From positions 186,001 through 250,000 of the forward strand of contig CAWZYM010000272.1 of the NCBI GenBank assembly GCA_963966185.1: DNA of 64,000 bases, read 5' to 3'. This DNA comes from Rhabditoides inermis. Taxonomy: Eukaryota; Nematoda; Chromadorea; Rhabditida; Rhabditidae. Under the pieces are notes generated by a model, which saw only the letters and a list, made by a program, of their open reading frames with translations, had not been told where the DNA came from and made no database searches. Below are positions 1 to 11,900 of this stretch, one piece after another. A program made the translations under genes and the position numbers. Each line of letters opens with the position of its first letter. Position 1 is the first letter of the stretch.

Positions 1-3000
1 CGCACGCCACACCCTCCTCCACCAACAAGTCCTGCAATGTCACATAACCACATGTGCCTCCGTGTCACATTGTCATACAACACTCTCTCACATTGTATGT
101 CGGAATCAGGCTGATAAACAAACAAACAAACCCTAAACAACAACACTCTCAGTCCGTCCTCCGTTCGCTTCGCACACTCCCCTTACCAGCCTATGCCCGC
201 ACCCACCTCGAGCTTCTTCATCGAGTAGTGGACGACTAGTCGGCGGAGTGTCGGCCGCACACTCTGCCACTCACTTATCTGTGACACGTCCGCGTCAGTG
301 ATCTGAACAGTCACGGTGTAATGTGTATGTAAATACACATTGACGGTGCATTCTATCTATAGCGACAATCTATATTTTACTCATTCCGTATTGTCACACA
401 CACATATATATGGAATATTTTCACGTAATTTCTCCGCATCCCTTCGCACTTCTACATGCAAAAGGGCACTACTGTAATCAAAATATCGCCGAGTCTTCTC
501 CTCTCTGCCTCTCTGTCTGTCTCTATCTATATATCTAAAACACTGTAATGCACTACTCACCCACATCTCTCTTCACTTCCCACTACATGAAGCCGAGAGA
601 AACCTCATTACTTCAATCTGCACACACGCATACACATCAAACCTCAAAATATCCGCGAGTCGAAAACACGCAGAAAAAAACGACACATTGCGTAGACATT
701 GCGTATCTGCTATAATATAGACTGACCCAGAGCGCGGCGAGCGACTTGCAGAAGGAGAGCGAGAAGCGCAACTCGGAGCAGATGATGTTGCTGTTGCCCA
801 CGTAGCCGCGACAGCCGCGCACCTAAACAATCCTTCCCTCTCTCTCTTCACTGTTGATGTTGTGGTCTCGCATGTGAGAGACTCTAACCACTAACCGCTA
901 TGAAAATACATCTTGCGCACCTTGAGACTCCTGACTCGGTGCAGGAAGTCGATCGTGTTGGCAAGGTCGGCCGTGGCGAGCGCATCTGCAAGCGCTCCCA
1001 TCATGTCTCACATTACCCGACCGCCCGACCCCGAACCACCCAGTCTGGCAATCATCGCGCGCGATCGCGCACAACCGACCGCCGCGCGTATGCGTGTCAC
1101 TGCCGCCGCCACATAATGAACCTCGCATCTCCCGTGTCACCTCTCTTTCTCCCCCCTCTCCTCATTGTATAGGACGGTGGCAGTGACGCGGAAACGCATC
1201 CCCCTCCCTCTCTGCTCTCTGTGTATGCATCGTCTGAGCTCGCGCATATTTATCCAATTATCAAATACGTTTCGCGCACACCGCCGGGGCCTCAGATCGC
1301 GCCGACAGACAGTCAATTACCGGGGCGGTCCGCCTAGGCAGACAGACTGGCTGGGTGGGTTGTGTACGGAACAACAACTCGCTACTCCCACTCCGGCTGC
1401 GGCCACTCGTCCCTAGCGGTCGACGGTCTATCCAACTCACTCACACTTCCACTCCATCGTTCCAGTAATCGTTCACCTTACGCGCACATCTGCACATACG
1501 TCTATTACATCGGCCGGTAGAGAAAACGCATTCCACTTTCTCCACTGCGTCTATTTACTTTCTGAATTACCGGTAAAGCGGCGCGAGTTGACTTCGCGCA
1601 TGTGCGCAAAAACGCTTTTCTCATTCCACAGCGATGGCTTGAGACAAGTAAAAAAAGATCTTCTCGAAACAGAAAAGTCAGCGGTCAGCCTCAAAAAGCA
1701 ACGGCACTGTGCCGACGCGCATTTCTTGACTTCAGTCTTGCTCTCTGTCAGTTTCTCTTTCACACGTGTAGCTTATTAGCTGCAGTTTCATCATTTTCGC
1801 ATCACACGTCTCTAGCACGGTCGTAGTCAGTGCTCACCTGGCGCGGTCGGTTCGGGCAGCCGCAGACGGGCAGACACTGCGTACAGCTCGATGGGGGTGA
1901 ACTCAAAGTACTTGGGCGCGGTCTCGGAGGCGCGCAGCCAGTCGTCGCCCAGCTTGCCCAGCCGCAGCGAGAGGTCGTCGACGATACAGTGCACCTCCTG
2001 CAAGCCGACACCGTACCCGCTTGTTCTCTGGTTGTATCCGCCTCAACATAAGCAACCATGCACTCTGTCTCCTCTCTCTCACGTTGCCAGCTTGTTCGTA
2101 CTCACGCAGTTTTATCTGCCATCTCTTGACCTCATCCGCCCATCAATGTTTGCGCACACACTATCCAGCAATCCCACCCCCTAAACGACAGTCACGCCTA
2201 TATTGCCTCTCTCACCATTATCGCGTGTCATGGGCGCTCTTCTCACGTCGCCTATGCACTTCTCCGTAGACTAACGGTCACTCCATTCTCTCCTCTGCCT
2301 CTCTCGCACCCCTTTCCCCCTTCTGTTTTCCTCTACTCCACAGCAGCCACTCATCATTCCCTTGTCTTCTCCACTCCACAACTTCGCTTTCTTTTCGTAT
2401 CACTCCTATGACATAGGCATAGGACATGAGCTCACCTAATATAATCAACCCTCAATATGTGCAGTTGTGCAGTACGTTAATGAGCAACGCGTGTTGAGTG
2501 GTCTCGGCTGCTCATGTGCCGGTCATTCCCTCTGCTTGCTTCTCTCATCCTCCCTTTCCTTCTCTCTCCTTCTCTCCCTCCCGTCGTCCGCATAATTACC
2601 AATGCGGTGATCCGACCGGGTGACAATTGCGCCATCGCCCTCTCTCCCACATAGCATTGATACCTCCCGTATTAAGCTGCCAGCTGCCATCATTCGAATG
2701 CAGAGTGTTTCCCATCGAATGAGTCGCAACACTCACAGCGCACACACGTTTTCGATTACAAAGACGGAGAGTCCTCCACATCGCTCTCTGCTCGCCGCAT
2801 CCCTTCATTCACAAAACAGACAGCCATTGTTTATTGCAGCCACAGGGGGGAATCGTTTTCCTCATGCCTTTCCTGTGTGATAGAGGGGAGAGAGAGAGAG
2901 GACGTGTGGGCATGAATTAGACATGAGTCGATGGCACTCTCTGCGAGTAAACACGGTGCGTTTTGACCATGAGAAGAGGAAAAGGAGTCGCTTCTCGGCC

Positions 3001-6000
3001 CCGCCCCCTGTGCGATGACCCGCCGCAGCAACGCATAGAGCCATCTCTCCAATTGCATTGTGTCCTTCTCTGCTGCTCTCGCAGAGTCTGTCTGATTGTC
3101 ACCAAACTTCTTTACCCGCTCGGAGTTGCCAAACAACTCCGATATTCGTCTATGGACACACATCACGGTAATGTTTTCTTTAGTTTCGCGCACTTTTTGA
3201 GGGTAATATGGCAACACTTCGTACAGCTTGTCTCGCGCGCGTGTCTTTCTCACACTTTCCTCGTCTGATATGCTGCTCCCAGAGGACATTTCCCCCCTCA
3301 CAAGCAAGTACGCAAAAACTGTACGAAATATCGGTTTTCCAAGTCCTCGCCTCTTTCGAACTTTTGCGTTCGCACTTTCGGCGCCACAGCTTTGTGCCGC
3401 TGTATTGCAAGTGCTATCCTCATAAAACATATCGAGTGTAACCGTATCCGACTGTCACCTATACGTGACTGATCAAACACACTCAGTCACTCTCCATTCC
3501 GCTCGTATCCGTGTATCCTCTTGACCCCCTGGTCCATCCATCCATGTGTGTGACACCTTCTGTCGCACCAATATAGCCAGCCTCCCCTCACCACCCATTG
3601 ATGACCCCTCCCTCTCTCTTCTCTCCGAATAGCCTGCCTGGCTGACCCCGGAAATCCCCCTGTTCCATTATACTCATTGTCTTCGCGCTACCATCCTGGT
3701 CACAAATTCTCATTCCTAATGAGGATTGACGTCCCACAACACAACATCGACTCGTGATAACGGTCTCTTGTATCCGCAAAAGTCGCATGTCATTTTCTTT
3801 TTAAAGATCGGATTGTATACTGCTTTTAAACGAGTAATCCGCTTATAAGCACGACTATTGTGTTCGCTTGTTCTAGGAACTTCTAATGCGGTTGCGAAGC
3901 AACAGTTTGGAAATTCAAAAATGTCAAATCCTAAAATATTTCCAATTGCTATGAATGTTTTATTTGCATGTTGCGGTTTCCAATCTGCGTCTCTCTGGCT
4001 TTGTGTGTTTCCGGCAGATTCTTTCTCTCTCCGCAACCCTAGGGATTTCGTGCCAGGGAGACATTACCCAAATTGGTGTGTGTGGCTGGATAGCAGGACA
4101 CTGCGCGAGTACGCTACACGCATGCCAATTCCCACTGGCCGCACAGCAGAGACTCAACCTGAGTCGCCTTCCTTCTTCTCCCCCTAAATTTTTTTGCGCC
4201 CAGCTTGCTATGTTTGTGTCTTTCCGATTGCGCGAGGATTGGGAGAAAGAGAGAGACGACTGCCTCCATCAGACGCCATTCATTCGCTATTTATCCCCCA
4301 TCACTCTCTCATTCTAACCATACACATTATTCATTCCGTTTTCTCCACACTTGCTAGCATTCCCATGATATACATGCGTGGAGAAAGAAAATGGCAACCT
4401 TCGGTGGAACAGGAGGATAACGCACAGAACCTCGTACAGTAGTAGCCGGAATGGCGATAATGATGGTAAACGAGACAGCTTCGCACCTGCATAGCAACCA
4501 TCATAATTGTAATTGCCGCGCTTGTTTGGTGTGATCATCAGATCAATGAAATATAACCAATTAGCCACAACCGACCAATGTAGTGAAGATATGCGCGTGC
4601 ACGAGAAACGATACGCATTAGCAATGTAATTCGAGGCGCTTATTGGGGTCAGTGTAATTACGTCGCAGAGAAAGTATGTCCAGGAATATGTTCAGATGGC
4701 GCACAATGCCATCAGAGACCATTGCCGGCTGTCTCTCATTGCTCAGTTCGGTTGCACAGCCACTCAAGCAATTTGTTGCATTGTTTTAACATGATTATGA
4801 TTAGAGATCAGAGTTTTCGAACGCTCCGTGTTTCAGGCGACAATCGAGACCACGTGAGGGAGGAGTGTATCGAGGAGAACGGCGACGAGTACAACCCGCA
4901 CGAGACATACTACGGGGTGAGTACTCTCATTTCGTAAACATTCCGTAGCCACTATTGTTGCGGCGCAATAGTTCGTCCTTCGGAAATGTTGACAGCATTT
5001 CTCTTACTTAACAATACCCTTTCGCAAAAGTCGGATAGGCGATGCATGCCCGCTTCGTTGCCCACACGGGGCCATGGCTCGACGACAAAAACATCACGAG
5101 AGAGCCTTGTTTGTCACAACACACGCATAGTTAGACAGGAGAGGTTTTAGACACGCATACACACGCGCCCCAGGGCGAAGCTTGCTCAGAGAACCACATA
5201 TATATATGTGGGTTGGACATCATGAATATACATTGCCACTCGACTCACCCCTCTCTTTCCTCATACCGCGGCCATCTCATTTATTCACTGGCCCACTAGC
5301 CCTAGTGCTCGAAGGTAGTCATTTTCTTTCGACGCGCACGCATTCTCTCACAAACACTGACATCAATCCATAGCGGCAGAGAAATGACTCCTACGCCGGC
5401 AGCAACGGTGGCCACCGCGGTATGCCTCTGCTGTCCTTTTAATGATAGTGAGTGTTGCGTTCAGGGTTCCGACGAGTATCCCACCAAGTCGACTACCATC
5501 GAGGGAGAGAGCACTGCGCTAGTGCCCGCCGAACAAGTCCCACCGCCCTCGTACGCATCACACTACTACGCCATGGCCGTGGTACCAGGTCAGTCGACGG
5601 ACAAAAGACAGAAAAAAACTGACACACCACCATTTCAGGCCGCTGCACGCGCGGTTTCCTAGATGTGAGCTCGTTCCTGCTTTGTCTGCTGGCTGTCATC
5701 GTGCAGCTCGGTCTGCTCGACTACTACTACCTCACCAACCTCGAGGACAAGGTGGGATCATAAACGTGCGCCACCCGGCAACCGTAGTCGTAGTGATAAT
5801 GACGACACCGAATGCTATGCTTTCAGGTATGGTACGCGTGGATCGGCGCAGACGCGGTGGTCATCATCGTGTTCCTGTGGCTCACCATTCTCGCCATCCG
5901 CCACAATCAACAGCACATGGAGGAGGTGTGCTCCGTCGGTCAGTTGAATTCCTCACTAGTCTGCCAACCCACACACAAACATCGTATTAAGCTAACAATA

Positions 6001-8575
6001 AATGTTGACTTCTTTCAGACAGCAAGGTCAAGTACGCGTGGCTGGCGTGGCTCGTCTACTCGCTCGTGCTCGTCGCCAAGATCGCCACCTGCTTCCGCTC
6101 CTTCTACGATGACGTGAGAGGCACGAACCGAACATCGCATAACGCGGTCGCACTGTTCAGATCCCCGCGCTCGCGAGCGACAACAACGACAAGCTGTTCG
6201 ACGACCACATGTTCAAGCTGGGACTGTCGCTGTCGGTGCTCGTGTTCCTATTCCTGCTCGAGGCGCACCACTACACGGCGCTCATGTCGGCCCGCCAGAT
6301 GTACATCACCTATCTCTGTACCGCCATCTGCCTCGACCTGCTAGACAACATACAGTTCCTCGACCTGCTCTGGCAATCGCTGGTCAGTACGAAAATACTG
6401 TACCAGTAATCTTCACAGCAATGATTTTCTAGGAGGACAAGTGGGGACTGGAGCTGTGGCTGGACATCACGATCCTCTCGGTCGCATGTGTCAACTTCGT
6501 CCTGCCCGCGTTCGCTCTACTCCGCCTGCGTTTCGGTCGCCTGCCGCGCGCTTTCCTCGTCTCCGACAAGCTGTGGGCGCTCGTCTACGTTCTTCTCGTG
6601 AGTTGCCACATCCCCAAAGCCATCATCTCCCCTTCTCGGTTTAGGTGAACGGCCCCCTGCTCGGTCTGCGTTTGTACCTCTATTATCACCTCGAGATCGA
6701 GCAGCGCGGACGCAAGTACGACGCCAGCCTCTTTCTCGTCAAGAATGTCGCTATGATCTACCTCGCTCTCCGCGAGCTCTGGACACGACTCCAGTACTGG
6801 AGGCAGAAGGTAAGTGTATTGTGGGATGTTTTACGTTGTTGTTCAGTGTCCCGTTCCAAATTTCCGGTATGCTGTATGCACAAACAACGCCTAGTGGGGT
6901 GAATCTAAATAGGTTTGCTGTATAGCATATCACGCTGTATAGCATACATGCACAACACCGGTAGTGTGTATTGCGTTAGATTACTGAAAGGGTAATCGTC
7001 GTCACACATGTGTTAATTTCAGAGACGCAGCGTGGGATCGCTGGGCGAGCTTACTGCGCCCAACGCTACCGAGGACTGAAGACTGTGAGATACTATCGCA
7101 GAAGCAGCAACGAATACGATTCTACCCCTATCCTATCAAGTTTCTTTTAATCCACCCCTTATGTAGAACTCTGTTAACTAGTCACTTATCGTATAATGCA
7201 AACTTTAATCCAATTAGCATTTTCATGGCACTGCCCATTCAGTTTCCCGGATACATAGCCAGTATTTATCATTCATACTTTTCATACGAACAAACCGCTG
7301 ATTTTGTTTCTCGTGCATTGTGTTGTGTGTCAAGCTTGAAAAAAAAACGAATAAATGTTGATCTCTTATAATTTATAAGACCTGGATGAAATCTGCGATT
7401 TTAGCTTCCTTAGTCAAAATAGTGAAAAAAGGAGAAAAAGACTGTGGCGAAAAAGAGAAGAGGAAAAGACGATCGGCAAGCTCGTTCCATTATATTTTTC
7501 GCCATTTGAAAGAAGAATAGTACGACCGGTTAAGTAATTGATTTTGTATACCTTAATAAACAGAAAACACACAATAAACACTCACGTATTGGTGGAAGTC
7601 GAAGAAACGAGCCGTTTTCACAGGAAGAGAGTTTACCTGTAATTGAAATTAAAATCTATCCATCTCAGTCTCAACCTCTTAACGTTTCATAGTTGATTAT
7701 CGCTTGGTAAAATGAAAAACATTCTGTAGGAGAATCTCTTGAAAGCGTGATCAATCTCTTGAGAGTGTGATCAGTCTCTTTGGGAACCAGTTGTAAGTGG
7801 TTAGAAGACATTTGACATCGCAAGTCAATGGGAGTGGCTTGATGCTATTCGGAGATACTTGGAAGTAGTTTAAAGAAAGGCAAATTGAAAAGAATTTCGC
7901 AAGGTATTTCGGAAGTAGTTCGATGACAAATCGGATCGGAAGCAGTTTGAAGAGACTGACTGCTACTTGATACACGGACTCTTTCGATAAGCGGATAGGA
8001 GATAGCAGTACGGACTCACTCCTTTCTTCTTCTGCTGCCATATCTCGAGTTCGAGAAGGGCGCGCACGTACTTCTCGATCTCAATTCGACGCTCCTCCAG
8101 AAACTCCGGGTCCTGAAAGGATGTGCATCAATGAATCCCACCCTTTAAAATAACAAAAGTAAATCAGAAGTTATACTAAAAAGACAATCACGTCACCAAC
8201 CATATTGCCGACGAGCTTCTTGGGCGGGAGGAACGACTTCTTGCGGTCCGTAAACAGGTAGCGGTCGAGCGCATCAAACTCGGAGTACCTGCAATCGATC
8301 GATAACAAGTCAATAGGTGAGGTGAGACGAGTGAGGCGAGGTGAGAAGGAGAACAATGGGCGAGATCGTGACTCACCGTCGCTCCACCGACCAGGTGAAC
8401 GTGTCGACGCTCAGCTCGATGAGGTACAGCTTAACACGAAATAGAGAAGGTTGAATGTGGCCAGACTCACCGCATACTTGCCGTCCTCGACGATGCGGTA
8501 GGAAGGCACGCGCACGGTGAAGATGCCATCCTCCAGCTTGCCGACCGGCAGCGCCGCCAAATCCAGCAGCACCAT
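1..8575 (-). CDS. NISCH: Nischarin (PX-domain protein), N-terminal part, runs off the left edge
   Basis: Nischarin is a cytosolic/endosomal adaptor (PX domain, then leucine-rich repeats) that binds integrin, Rac effectors and phosphoinositides. Coding exons in reading order: 8471-8575, 8377-8429, 8201-8288, 8020-8112, 1838-1997, 921-985, 727-822, 207-302, 1-31 (partial); phases agree except across one gap. Exons 1-4 form a PX domain with RRYSEFDALDRYL and SFLPPKKLVGNMDPEFLEER. Later exons give FEFTPIELYAVSARL, then NTIDFLHRVRSLK, YVGNSNI and VRPTLRRLVVHYSMKKLE, which match in order the stretch of human nischarin between the PX domain and the LRRs. An exon of roughly 15-25 residues expected between 8020 and 1997 was not found. 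The 6-kb intron there holds a TMEM121-family gene on the other strand. Start is the ATG at 8575. About 262 residues are visible; the LRR part lies outside the window. Confidence 0.88.
2060..4790. other. Large intron of nischarin, left part, no confirmed exon
   Basis: Lies between nischarin exon 1838-1997 and the nested TMEM121-family gene. It should hold, or 7080-8019 should hold, one missing nischarin exon. A 199-codon minus ORF at 2831-3430 lacks recognisable content and good splice signals. The rest is CT-rich and AT-rich intronic sequence. Confidence 0.4.
4791..7079 (+). CDS. TMEM121: TMEM121-family multipass membrane protein, nested in nischarin intron
   Basis: TMEM121 (hole) proteins are multipass membrane proteins of poorly known function. 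Coding exons: 4791-4916, 5465-5588, 5639-5751, 5827-5938, 6019-6113, 6161-6382, 6433-6597, 6645-6809, 7023-7079; all phases fit, giving about 392 residues (human 319). Hydrophobic helices are clear, e.g. SFLLCLLAVIVQLGLL, AVVIIVFLWLTILAI and LSLSVLVFLFLLEA. Family landmarks include TAICLDLLDNIQFLDLLWQ, LFLVKNVAMIYL and the closing LQYWRQK. The N-terminus is uncertain: a TTTCAG at 4831-4836 lies inside the first exon, and a second ATG exon at 5384-5419 also ends in phase 0 before 5465, so two alternative first exons are possible. The gene lies antisense inside the intron of nischarin between 8020 and 1997. Confidence 0.85.
7350..7355 (+). terminator. Polyadenylation signal of TMEM121-family gene
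   Basis: AATAAA 271 bases after the stop codon at 7079, in AT-rich sequence; another lies near 7556. The 7080-8019 stretch holds no other recognisable coding sequence, only a short degenerate GGAAGTAGTT-like repeat near 7850-7960. Confidence 0.5.
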
Positions 8576-8973
8576 TCGCGTCCCAGCAAAGTTAACCTAA
8601 TGGTGCATGAAAACCTAAAATACAATAGAATACGCAAAAAGAAACAGTCAAACAAAACGAGAAATAAACCATGACTAGGACAAATCATATGATTACGTAG
8701 TGTTTTATATTGTGCAGAATTCAAACACACTATCGTATGCACAAGTCGGCACTACAATTCAAACGCGCGAACCTTGAACAATGTTGGGTCCTACAACGAC
8801 TTCGTATCTGGATTTTCAATATCGTTTTTATTTTTCCCTCCTATATAACCAATTAGGTTTTCAGTGATCAGTTCAGTCAGTTGATCCTTTTCAAGTGTCT
8901 AACTACTTTTTATTATTTTACTCATTTTACGCTAGTTATAGTTTACAGAATCGACCTGCGCGGTGGTGTGCTA
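8576..8973. promoter_or_regulatory. Divergent intergenic region between nischarin and the 933-residue protein gene
   Basis: The nischarin start codon (minus, 8575) and the next gene's start codon (plus, 8974) are 398 bases apart and diverge, so both promoters probably lie here. A TATATAA is seen near 8842 followed by CCAAT near 8848. A TTTACAG acceptor at 8942-8948, 25 bases before the plus-strand ATG, could be a trans-splice site or the end of a 5'UTR intron. The minus side has TTAG just upstream of nischarin's first coding exon. Confidence 0.5.
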
Positions 8974-11900
8974 ATGGGCGATGACGATCCAACATCGGCC
9001 ACTCCGAAGCGCAAGTCGAAGAAGTTTGCTGAAGGTCTCTCTCGCGCATCACTGACAACTCTCGATGACGCCGGTCGATTACAGGGAGAGGAGTGCCCGT
9101 GTTCGCGCCGCTACCGCCATTGCACAGCCGCGAACGAGAGACTAAGAATAGCTTCGTGGGTCTCTATCCCTCCCTCTCTCTTTCTCTTTCTCTTTCTCTC
9201 TCCCTCTCTCTTCCTCTTCTCTCTTTCTCTCTTTCATTCTCTTTCTCTCTCACACCCACACTCTCATTCTCTTTGTTGCTTGGGTAGCTTGATGTGTAGA
9301 CTATGGAGGAGGGTCTGCCGCTGGTGAGGGAGAAGAGGGATCGCGAGCGCAAGGAGCGCGAAGAGCGCAGGGATGATCGAAAGGACGAGCGATCCTCGGC
9401 CGGCAAGAACGCATCCACTGAAAACAGCGACAAAAACAAAGGTACGTGCTTTGTTATATGAATGTTTGACTAATTTTTTCCACCTTGTGTCTGGAAAGTC
9501 TATTATCACGGTGAATGTGTTGACATTATTCAGTTTACATGATCCATATGAGCATGCGTGAATCCTAACCAAGCTTTGCATGCTAACGTTTCCTAAAAAC
9601 ATCTACTAGCAGCTTCTGGTTCGAGTCAAGACGATGACGGGAAGAAAAAGCGCACTCGTGTCAAGGTATTCGTTTTCATTATGTCGCCAATGGTGCCTAC
9701 TCACCGGTTATACGTTTCAGACGCCGGTGTGCACCGCTCGCAACAAGGTGCCGCGTCTGTCGGAATCGGAAAGCCAGCCGACCCCGAGTGTCTCTACATC
9801 TACATCTACCGTGTCCTCGAGCAACACAAGTACCTTGGCGCAGCCGCCGCCTCCACAGCCCCCACCGCCCCCACCGCACCCGCAACGACCTGTCGATCCC
9901 GAGCCCGCCGTTGTGTCGCCGGTGGGTTGGCCTATTCACTGTTTGTAATGCTCCCGTTCAGCCACCGCCGAGTGCACGACCCGAAGTTCCTGCTCAATCA
10001 ACCACGTTCGCATCCTCAGTTCCCTCCACACAGACCACTTCCAATCCCGCCGTCAGTTTGCTTTGTTTTTTTTCTGTTATAATCTCATTGAGTATTTAGA
10101 CACCCCGGCTATTTCACGCATTTGTGCAGATTCCCGAATCGTTCATGTATGTTTTGTTTTTGTTTGTATTTTTGTATTTGGTTTACGTCTTTCAGTGAGA
10201 AGGACGCTGAACGCGACCGCAAGATCCACGAGCTTTCCGAGGAATGCGCAGGGCTCAGGTACTGTATCTGTACTGATTCTGTCATTTATTTATTTTCAGT
10301 ATTGAGAAAAGTTGCATGGTACTGTATCTACATAACATAATCATCAAATGCTCAGTTCATCACGCTGATGATGTTGTTTCTCAGAAAACGCATGGACGAG
10401 TTGTTTTCGTGTCAAGAGAAGGCGGAGCGCCGCACAGGAATGATGAAACAGGACTTGGAAGTTAGTTTTTTTTGTCACATGTTTGTTTGTAGTTGTAGTG
10501 TTACTGATTGATGACTCGGTTCGTTGTTCAGGCGCAGGCGGCTCAATTTCTGCACATGTCGTCTCGCGTGAACACGGTGGAGACACGCAGCGTGGAGAAC
10601 GCCGCACTCGCCGAGCCATTCAAGCAAGAGATACAGGTGCGGGTCGGGAATTGTCGTATACTTATGCTTCTCTGTACTGCGCCGTACTGTTACCTACTAT
10701 AATATGTTGTTTTTTTTGTGATGGGCTGTACTTCATATTCGCTTAGATCTTTAAACCAAGAATGTGAAAAAAGCTCTGTGCTATGATGATTGTGGATTGA
10801 ATTATATTTACTGCCGATATCAAGAATACAACAACGGAGATGAAACACAAAGGGTTTAGTCTGCGTCACGCAGACTAAACCCTTTGTCGGTGGTTCCTTC
10901 TTGTCGGGATCTGACGTGAAGGAGGGGTGGTGTGTTTGGTCTCACGCTTAACCTAGAAACACAATACACATGTAATACAATAGTTGAAAGCAGCCAAGAA
11001 ACAAGCGGTGCACGGAGTTGAACCCGCCGAGTACACTTTCTACAATGGCTGTCGCATCGCCAAGAAAGGCTGCTTTCAACTATTGTATTACATGCGTATT
11101 GCGTTTCAAGGTTATATATGTTGTCTATATCGTCCAACAAGCATTTTAGAACCTGACGAACCTGCACTGCGCGCAGATGGGTGCGTTGGTGGCGCGTCTG
11201 TCGCGGACGGAGCAGGCGTTGTCGGTTGCCGACCAGGCGCGCCAGCAGGTGCACGGCCGACTCGACCACGCCATGACGGTGCTCGAGCAGGTGTGGAGCG
11301 AGCTCATGAACACACGCATCTACGTGCACGAAGAGGTGCGTCGTTGGTAGTTGCACAGTTTAGCCAGCGTTGAGTGAACAATTTTTATCACTATTTATTC
11401 TGAATTTCCGAATCGGGTAGGAAAAAAAGGCGTGCAGGCAATTGCATCGCCTGTGAGATGTTGTTTGTAGTGACCGTACGATTGTACTTAGGTGAACCGT
11501 CCGCGCGACGTGAGTAGTGCGGAGACGATGACGGATAGTGGGCAGCTGCAGCTGGTGACCTTCCCCACGGTCAGCCACCAGTCGACTGCCCCTCCTTCTC
11601 CCCCCGCTCCGCCTCCTCCCCAGAAGATCACTCCTGCACAACAAACTCAGCAGCAGGAGAGTGCGAAACAGCAGGTGAGAGTTATGTCAGTGTTGTTTTT
11701 GTGATATATGTACATGTACATTCAACTACTCGTTCAGACTGCTCGAAAGTCGGTGGACGCAGAAATGGCCGCGGAGGCGCTGCGTCTTCTGGGAGAAGTG
11801 GGTAGAGTATTGAAATGAATTCGGTTAGCTTGGTTATCTTAAGAGATAGTGTGCTTATGATGCTAACTGGCGTCTGACGCTTTGATTAGTTATAATAAAT

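Noticed and set aside
2831..3430. 199-codon minus ORF in the nischarin intron
   Set aside because: No similarity to the missing nischarin segment and no matching splice phases; kept only as intronic sequence.
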